Positions 1 to 6,200 of a stretch of 9,961 bases of DNA are shown here, piece by piece. The notes under the pieces are model-generated. The model saw nothing but the letters and a program-made list of their open reading frames with translations. It was not told where the DNA came from and searched no databases. This stretch comes from Planctomycetaceae bacterium. Lineage in GTDB: Bacteria > Planctomycetota > Planctomycetia > Pirellulales > Thermoguttaceae. The stretch's first letter is position 1, and every line of letters starts with the position of its first letter. The stretch spans positions 1 to 9,961 of the forward strand of contig JAIROD010000504.1 in NCBI GenBank assembly GCA_031257725.1, read 5' to 3'. Position numbers and translations under genes: made by a program.

Positions 1-117
1 TACCACCCCTGCCCCTCCGAAGGAGGGGAATAATTCCCCTCCTTCGGAGGGGCTAGGGGTGGTCATTCGGAGTAAACGACTGAATAGTTAAAAAAAAATA
101 TTTCACTGATATATTAC
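1..117. repeat. Hairpin repeat element, copy A (left part cut by window edge)
   Basis: This is a near-identical direct copy of 9797-9913. It starts with a long inverted repeat at about 2-59 (arms of about 29-30 nt around an AT-rich centre, with one unpaired base relative to copy B), in which each arm is itself a CCCCTCC/GGAGGGG mini-hairpin. An A-tract and CACTGATATATTAC (104-117) follow. Copies A and B differ by a 1-bp indel near base 11, a few substitutions and A-tract length, and they stop matching right after the ATTAC at 117/9913, so that is the element's right boundary. The left boundary (GTAATATATCAGTG in copy B) would lie before base 1. No coding capacity is visible. It lies just downstream of the ydjC-like stop and could end that transcript, but it has no U-tract on the proper side. 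Confidence 0.85.
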
Positions 118-129
118 GAAAAATGATTG

Positions 130-1017
130 TTATTTCAAAGTTTGCCAAGTTTGAAGCGGAAATAATTTATTTTTTTGAAGTGTTTCAATAAAATTGGGGT
201 CAAGCAAAACGTCAAATTCACGCCGCCGCCAAATGTTACAATGGAAATTTCTGTCGTCCCGACTACAACAAAGTGATTCCATTGCGGCTTCTGCTCCGGT
301 GAGACAACCAGGGTGAACATTGACTTCACACCGCATCGGAGAATCTCGGACAATCTCGAAAATCCGATTCCACGCATTCCAGCCCATTTTTCCACTGTCC
401 AGAACGCCAAAATAACAATGATCCGGTTTCCTGTTTTTTGCACAAAATTTGAGAATCATTGTTTTAATATCGCCAACCGGCAACAATGTTCGAAACGGAA
501 ATAATCGTTTCCAACTGCCGTAACGTTCACAAGGAACACGAACTGACCAACAACGAGGTTTTGCGGCATTCGTCAAAAAATTCCCAATTGGTTGTATTGC
601 GTGAATATGTTGATGGGAATCAAGATGATCTGTTTGGAGTTTGTAACATTTTTCAAATTCGTTCATCAATTGAAGTTGGGCTTCGAACTCAATTCGAACT
701 TGTTCCAAAAATTCCGGTTGGGCAATATTGTTCCACAATGAAAGGAAATGATGCCGAAACAAACCGTTTGAATCAATCAGAAGCGGAACACGTTGTGATG
801 CGGAAACCGGACGACCGCTTGTCAATGTGAAATGAAGACCAATACGGAGTTGCGGCGTTTTGTCACGAACCGCCCGGCAAGCGTTTTCGGCTTCAGGCAT
901 GTTGACCATCAAACTTGCCGACGAAACAGAACCAAACCGCGCCGCTTCAAGAATCGCCATGTTACGCGAAACAGAAAAACCAAGATCATCTGCCGTAATA
1001 ATCAGCATCAGGTTCAT
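130..1017 (-). CDS. YdjC/ChbG/HpnK-family carbohydrate deacetylase
   Basis: Predicted metal-dependent deacetylase of the YdjC fold, the family of ChbG (chitooligosaccharide deacetylase) and HpnK (hopanoid-associated). These enzymes remove N-acetyl groups from sugars; the substrate here is unknown. With the ATG at 1017 the protein has 295 residues, normal for the family, and opens directly with the signature TADDLG (D10, D11). Other expected metal and active-site motifs are GLHFTLT (H62), HLDSHQHIH (H135, H137, H139) and EVNVHPG (H235). There is no signal peptide, so it is probably cytoplasmic. The frame stays open upstream to 1206, but those 63 codons overlap the hydE 3' end and carry no family sequence, so the later ATG is preferred; MLIITADD at 1008 is an alternative. 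No clear Shine-Dalgarno sequence is present. It lies 53 bp after hydE and is probably co-transcribed. No hopanoid or chitobiose genes are nearby, so no symbol is given. Confidence 0.9.
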   Translation of the reverse strand: MNLMLIITADDLGFSVSRNMAILEAARFGSVSSASLMVNMPEAENACRAVRDKTPQLRIGLHFTLTSGRPVSASQRVPLLIDSNGLFRHHFLSLWNNIAQPEFLEQVRIEFEAQLQLMNEFEKCYKLQTDHLDSHQHIHAIQPIGNFLTNAAKPRCWSVRVPCERYGSWKRLFPFRTLLPVGDIKTMILKFCAKNRKPDHCYFGVLDSGKMGWNAWNRIFEIVRDSPMRCEVNVHPGCLTGAEAAMESLCCSRDDRNFHCNIWRRREFDVLLDPNFIETLQKNKLFPLQTWQTLK

Positions 1018-1070
1018 AATGCGGCGTAACCGCAACAAAAAATCCGGTAAAAAATCAATACACCCTTCAA

Positions 1071-2138
1071 TTATTTTGAGTTTTTGGGAGGATGTTGTTC
1101 CCGCAGCGTCCGGACATTTCCTATGTTTGTAACAATTTTGTATCCAACGGAGGAAACACGCCGGTTCAGGCAGGCACGGCATTCCGCCGCTTCTTCCTCC
1201 GTACAAATTTTATTGTCGTACAGTTCATATTTTTTTCGTACATTTACAGGCGAAAGATTCGGCATAACCACATTGGCTCCGGCACGCAATCCCATTTCAC
1301 GACCCTGCGGATCAGCCGTGCCAAGTGCCGTTGTTGACGGAATCAACGCATAAGGAAACATTAACCGCAAAAGACCAATCAAACGAAGCGTCAATTGCAA
1401 GTTGCCGTTTTTGAAACGGTTAAATGGCGTTTCACGATGCGCAATAAACGGTCCAATTCCAATCATTGCCGGTTCAAGTTGTTGCAAAAACCGCAAGTCT
1501 TCAATTAAACATTCGGTTGTCTGAAAAGGCGAACCAACCATAAAACCGGAACCAACCTGATAGCCGATTTTTTTCAAATTTTTGAGACAATTTTTCCGAT
1601 GTTCCAAACTCATTTCGGCAGGATGAAGTTTGGTATAATGTTCCATGTCGGCTGTTTCGTGGCGGAGAAGATAACGGTTTGCGCCCGCCCGAAAAAATGC
1701 TTCATAACTTTCATACGGCTTTTCACCGATAGAAAGAGTGATAGCGCAATCGGCGTATTTTTGACGAATTTCCGAAACAATTTCATAAATTCGTTCATCG
1801 GTATAAAACGGATCTTCACCGCCTTGCAAAACAAAGGTACGATATCCAAGTTTGTAACCGTTTTCACAACAAGATAGAATTTCATCTTGGGACAACCGGT
1901 AACGTTCTAAATTATGATTGCTACGCCGAATACCGCAGTAAAAGCAATCATTTTTACAATAATTAGTGAACTCAATCAATCCGCGAATATAAACATCCGT
2001 CCCATAATATTCTTTACGAACAATATCCGCATGTTGAAAAAGTTCACGGTCATACCGATTCGTTTCAATCAACAGTTTCAGATCCGCATCGGAAATATCG
2101 CGGTTCTCATGTAATTGTTCGATAATGGAAGTCATCAT
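1071..2138 (-). CDS. hydE: [FeFe] hydrogenase H-cluster radical SAM maturase HydE
   Basis: Radical S-adenosylmethionine enzyme that, with HydF and HydG, builds the 2Fe subcluster of [FeFe] hydrogenase in the cytoplasm. Numbered from the ATG at 2138 (355 aa), the CX3CX2C motif that binds the 4Fe-4S cluster is C61, C65, C68, within a HydE-like context (RGLIEFTNYCKNDCFYCGIR). It is followed by LQGGEDP (104-110) and RHET (159-162). Near the C-terminus C312, C320 and C324-1 (C323) form CX7CX2C, the site of the second, accessory Fe-S cluster known from Thermotoga HydE but missing in many homologues. The context separates it from the related BioB and PylB. The frame also has an upstream TTG at 2150 and a second ATG at 2135; none has a convincing ribosome binding site, so the exact start is uncertain. 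HydF, HydG and the hydrogenase are outside the window. Confidence 0.93.
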   Translation of the reverse strand: MMTSIIEQLHENRDISDADLKLLIETNRYDRELFQHADIVRKEYYGTDVYIRGLIEFTNYCKNDCFYCGIRRSNHNLERYRLSQDEILSCCENGYKLGYRTFVLQGGEDPFYTDERIYEIVSEIRQKYADCAITLSIGEKPYESYEAFFRAGANRYLLRHETADMEHYTKLHPAEMSLEHRKNCLKNLKKIGYQVGSGFMVGSPFQTTECLIEDLRFLQQLEPAMIGIGPFIAHRETPFNRFKNGNLQLTLRLIGLLRLMFPYALIPSTTALGTADPQGREMGLRAGANVVMPNLSPVNVRKKYELYDNKICTEEEAAECRACLNRRVSSVGYKIVTNIGNVRTLREQHPPKNSK

Positions 2139-2192
2139 CGTTAACGGCAATGTTAGCGTCGGGGGGTAGTCCGCGCAGTTGAGCGTTTTTTA

Positions 2193-2290
2193 GTAACTGT
2201 CTATTTTAAACACGAAACACACTAAAAATTACATAAAATCCTTTTCGTGAAATTTCGTGTTAAAAAAATCAAAACAAAATAGACAGTTAC
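2193..2290. repeat. 98-bp MITE-like element with 15-bp terminal inverted repeats
   Basis: The ends are perfect inverted repeats: GTAACTGTCTATTTT at 2193-2207 and its reverse complement at 2276-2290. Further in, AACACGAAA (2209-2217) is matched by TTTCGTGTT (2253-2261), so the strand can fold on itself. No ORF is present. Parts of it recur in the window: ACTGTCTATTTT at 8978-8989 and 9695-9706, and the interior CCTTTTCGTG at 2240-2249 and 9934-9943. It sits in the 231-bp spacer between the collar gene and hydE and could act as a symmetric transcription barrier. No clear target-site duplication is seen. The rest of this spacer (2291-2369) shows nothing recognisable. Confidence 0.75.
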
Positions 2291-2369
2291 AATTGTTGGT
2301 GTGTGCCGTTACCCGCCGCGTTGTGGCTGGTTGTTACGCATAAACTATATTATCCGTTTACTGTGATTT

Positions 2370-3182
2370 TCAATATTTGATAATGTAATTTATACCAATA
2401 TTGATCGGACGAGTCTCATCGCTTCCAGTTAGTTTTGTGGCACCGCCATGATCGTGCGCAGGGATATTAACGGCATGTTTATGCGCGCTTAAATTATCAC
2501 TCACTTTGACTTTAGCTTCATCCTGTCCATAAAGATAACCCTCGTGTTTATACAACCTGCGAACAAATTTTTGCTTTTCGGAAGGGACTTTTGCCAATTG
2601 GTCAGCCCACATAACCCTACCTAAATCAGACCCCTCCTTGATATCACCAGATACAAGCATTTCATGGCTTTGTGATTCCGTTATTGCTTTAATTGCTGCT
2701 GATGTTGTTATTACGTGGCTGTGACTTCTGAAGGCATCCTCTTGTATCTCGCCTATAGAACCAGGACGATTAGCTCTATTATTTTTCGAGTTTTGACCAA
2801 GTCCCCGCAACATCACACCACGAAGATCAGGAACATAAATTTTGCCGTCTTGCTGTAAAGTAGGCATTACTTTCACAAGATGTTTTCGTAAAGCCTCATA
2901 CTGTTGATCATCCGAAATCACTTGTCCCTTGCAATACAACCAACCACGAGGCGGTTCGGGATCATTCCCAAAATACACAGCTATTGCGCCCACAGGCACG
3001 AGTGAACGGTTGTCATCCGCCCGCTGGGCTTGCAGAACACTCAGCTGCTCTTCTAAGATTTTCACTCTTGCTTCGAGAGTTTGATGCTTTGGTGTAACAG
3101 CTTCCAAAACCTCTTGCGCAAACGATACGGTGGCAACGCCAAACATTGCGATTGCCAATAATGTAACAAAACATTTCTTCAT
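2370..3182 (-). CDS. Exported phage tail-collar-domain protein
   Basis: A 270-residue protein with a Sec signal peptide (MKKCF, hydrophobic run 5-19, probable cleavage after VSFA at 22). A short coiled coil (about 33-55) follows, then a tail-collar-type domain: VGAIAVYFG and PPRGWLYCKGQ (64-86), YVPDLRGVMLRG (116-127), and the family's typical C-terminal end ETRPINIGINYIIKY (256-270). Three H-x-H motifs occur, HSH 154-156, HKH 234-236 and HDH 243-245; H-x-H motifs in phage fibre and short-tail-fibre trimers bind metal ions along the axis. Collar domains occur in phage tail fibres and in bacterial microcystin-dependent-protein-like (MdpB) proteins. With a signal peptide and no phage genes around it, this is best read as a bacterial surface or periplasmic protein, probably trimeric (inferred). 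It starts 78 bp after the giant gene and has a good ribosome binding site. Function unknown. Confidence 0.85.
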   Translation of the reverse strand: MKKCFVTLLAIAMFGVATVSFAQEVLEAVTPKHQTLEARVKILEEQLSVLQAQRADDNRSLVPVGAIAVYFGNDPEPPRGWLYCKGQVISDDQQYEALRKHLVKVMPTLQQDGKIYVPDLRGVMLRGLGQNSKNNRANRPGSIGEIQEDAFRSHSHVITTSAAIKAITESQSHEMLVSGDIKEGSDLGRVMWADQLAKVPSEKQKFVRRLYKHEGYLYGQDEAKVKVSDNLSAHKHAVNIPAHDHGGATKLTGSDETRPINIGINYIIKY

Positions 3183-3189
3183 TTCTATT

Positions 3190-3194
3190 CTCCT
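3190..3194 (-). promoter_or_regulatory. Shine-Dalgarno site of the collar-domain gene
   Basis: On the minus strand AGGAG lies 7 nt before the ATG at 3182. It is the only strong Shine-Dalgarno sequence among the five genes, it fixes this start, and it follows immediately after a T6 run ending the 51-bp tandem repeat. Confidence 0.75.
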
Positions 3195-3295
3195 AAAAAA
3201 GAGTAAAGGTTATGGTACAACTCACAAAACAGGGAGTTGTACACTAAAAAAGTGTAAAGGTTATGGTGCAATCCACAAAATAGGGAGTTGCACAC
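3194..3295 (-). repeat. Tandem 51-bp duplication across the stop codon of the giant gene
   Basis: Two adjacent 51-bp units, 3194-3244 and 3245-3295, match at 45 of 51 positions. The right unit encodes the last residues of the giant protein (SVQLPILWIAP, stop at 3261-3263). The left unit lies in the spacer; it keeps the same frame after the stop and would read SVQLPVL followed by TGA. Each unit can form a stem-loop. In the left unit it is a perfect 9-bp stem (3215-3223 with 3234-3242, 10-nt loop); in the right unit it has 6 bp plus a mismatch and two further pairs. At the third pair an A-T in one unit is G-C in the other, a compensatory difference. A T6 run on the transcript strand follows 12-16 nt after each stem, too far for a standard terminator. 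Confidence 0.85.
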
Positions 3296-6200
3296 TGATA
3301 CTCTTATCTTGAATCGGTTTGTAATTGCCGTTTTCATCTTTTCGATACAAAACGTCTGGGTTATTTGTAAAAAGATAAAACCGCCAAGTTCCATACAGCC
3401 CATAAAATTCGTTGGAATTTTTTTCGATTCCTTCCAAAATTTCCTCTTTTATTTCCTTTTCCAGTAGAAATTTGGAAGTGTTCACAATTTGGTCGGGGCG
3501 TCCCAAAAAACGATTATCAATTAATTGCATTGGAAAACCGTTGTTTTTTGTGCTGTTATATCCGGTTACTTTGAGCAGAAACATCACGTTATACAAGTTT
3601 GTTGAATTTTCTTCGGAAGTCAACACGATATAATTTTTTTTAACATTATTCCAAACGAGTCCTTCCTCTCCCTTACTGGACAGTAACATCTCCGTGGTAT
3701 CTTTGGGAATAGAAAAATCAATGCGGGCAACCGGTAATGATGTTTGCGAACGAGTAATTCTCTCTTGATACCATTCGACAAACTCAGGGTCGTCGCTGAA
3801 ATCTGTAAGTTGCGGATCGGGATAAAATTTGAAGCACGATGGTGCAACTGAAAAGTGGCGTACTGTGAACTCGACCTTATTTGAACGGTTACGAATCCCT
3901 TCATCAATGTTTTTTGATTGTTTCTCAATAAACTTAACAAAATTTCGTAAATCTTGGATATTCCGTTGTTCAAACTTTTCCAACAAATCATTAAACAGTT
4001 CCATTGCAGTTTGCGGAGTTGTTGCATTAAATAGATTGAGCCATCGCAGTAGGCCACAGTAATTCCGGCAAATTTCGGCAACAAGTTCTTCCCGTTTCAA
4101 ATCTTGTTTTCCAAAATTGGTAATACTTGCGGTTACTGCACCAGACAGGGTGATTGGTTTCAGTGGTTCGGCAGTTGATTGCCCCGATAAAACATAACGC
4201 CGGTAAGCGTTTCGTAATAAATACTCCGCTTTTTTTAACATTATTTGCTTTGCTTCATAGTTAATTAATACGGATTTATTACTGTTTTCAGTTTCCTTAA
4301 CATGAATATTTGCTTTTTCCAGTTCTTTTTTTGCCGTATCAACATCTAATTTACCTGCTTCAAGGTTCGCTTCAGCGGCAAGAAAATCATTGTGAGCCGC
4401 AAAACTGAGTAATTCCGCAATTTCTAATTTTTTTTCTGCATTTTCCATAGCCATTACCGCTTTGGCAAGTACGCCATCTAAATTTTGTAATTGTTTTTTT
4501 AATTCCTCGATGATTTTCGGTATTTCACCAGCAACTTCATCCAATTTATCTGGAGTATCTGCCTTGTTTACCGCTGTTTCGAGATTTTGACGTTGCATTT
4601 CAATTTCATTGAGAATCGGCTGTACCGTCTCGGAATAAGCCTCTTTAACACAAGCATTGTAACGCGCGGTTTGAGAATCTTCCACGACGATATTTATTTT
4701 TCCGTTATCCTCAACATTGATATAAAATTTTGTACTGTAATTAACCTTATCCCAAAATTCTTTACTCGCATTCAAATCCGTTCTCAAAAGGTTTTGCAAT
4801 TCCTTAATCTTGTTTGAATATTCGTTTTGAAAGATATCAGGCTCTTCCTGTTGTTGTTCTGTAAATTCCAGTTGTACAAATATATCTTTTAAATTGTCAA
4901 TAAACGCTTTATTTAGGTCATCCTGATTTGTGGTTGTGTTGTGCAGGATTTCGAAAACTTTGGGATTGTCTAAATCAAAAGCAAACACACCGCCAGATTG
5001 CAATACGGCTACAATTGCTTCGTTGAGACCGTCATGTTTGATTTTCATACCGGAAAATGTAGATGGAGTTGGCACGTCCTTCGCCGGCCAAAAAGATATA
5101 GCTCGATTGATATCATTCTGAATATGCATCCAAACCTTATTTGAACGTTCATTTACATAGTCGTTTTTAAGTTTCTTCGCAAGATTTTTATCATTGTTAA
5201 TTGCCTTTGATAATTGGACGCTTTGCCTGACAACCTCTTTAGCAATACTTTTAAGGTTTTCTTTCCACTTAGCATTTTCTTCTTCCTTCTGAGTCTGAGG
5301 CGTTTTCGACGCAACTACAGCAGGCGTATTGGGTTTGATGGTCTCTTTATCACTATTTATCGCAACACTTTCGTTCTCCTTTTCATTCGGAACATTGGGG
5401 ACTTGGTATGTTTGCGTCGCAATAACCGTGTCGTGAGACTTGTGAAGTGGACTGCTGTGTTCCGCAGCTTGATTTTGTTGTGATTCTCTTGGGCGAGATT
5501 CTTTACGCGGTACATCTGTAGCTTGATTTTGTTGTGATTCTTTTTGGCGAGATTCTTTACGCGGTACATCTGTTGCTTGTTTTTGTTGTGATTCTTTTTG
5601 GCGAGATTCTTTACGCGGTACATTTGCTGCTTGTTTTTGTTGTGATTCAATTCGGCGGTATTCTTTACGCAGTGCATCTGCATAATCCTGACAGTTGTGT
5701 GTAATTGTGTTGTAAGCCGGTGCGAAAACAGAAAAATCGCTATCCTTCCATTGACCGCTTTTTTCAAGATATTCAGCGGCTTGTTTCATTATTTCGCCAT
5801 TGTATTTTACGGCATTATCATTACTGATGCATGGTTCTCTGTCTGCCGGAATATCGGGTTTATTGTTTTCGATTCCCCCGCGGTTATAACCCGTATTCCA
5901 TGTTCCGTCATCGAGAATAAATACTTCATGATATCTTTGTATATTGGCATCTTGTTCACATTTATTTGAAGGACTAGTCCTGATGAGAATTTTACTGGCC
6001 GAAATATTATTAAGAGGAAGAGGAACTTTGTAAAAAGCACCGGTCATACTCTCTTTCTGTGTTTCTCCAGCAGTTTTTTGAGATGTTTCTGTAACATCAG
6101 AAAATTTTACCGGTTTATATTCCGCAGTATAGGATTGATGTTGCAGTAGGCTGGAACGTTTTTTAAAGTCGTTTTTTTCTTTTTCCTCGCTCTCATCAAT

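Noticed and set aside
1..117. Terminal overlap indicating a circular molecule
   Set aside because: The copies at the two ends differ by an indel and substitutions, and the right copy is followed by 48 bp absent at the left, so it is not a prefix-suffix overlap.
1071..2138. Biotin synthase (BioB) or PylB
   Set aside because: The sequence around CX3CX2C, RHET and the C-terminal CX7CX2C fit HydE better.
2370..3182. Prophage tail fibre gene
   Set aside because: It has a Sec signal peptide and no phage structural, lysis or integrase genes around it.
5467..5682. CRISPR-like array
   Set aside because: Units are 54 bp directly adjacent with no unique spacers, and lie in frame within a coding region.
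5357..5767. Minus-strand frame of 136 codons with repeated Lys/Asn-rich units
   Set aside because: It is a shifted reading of the 54-bp repeats inside the giant gene; the repeats keep any frame open.
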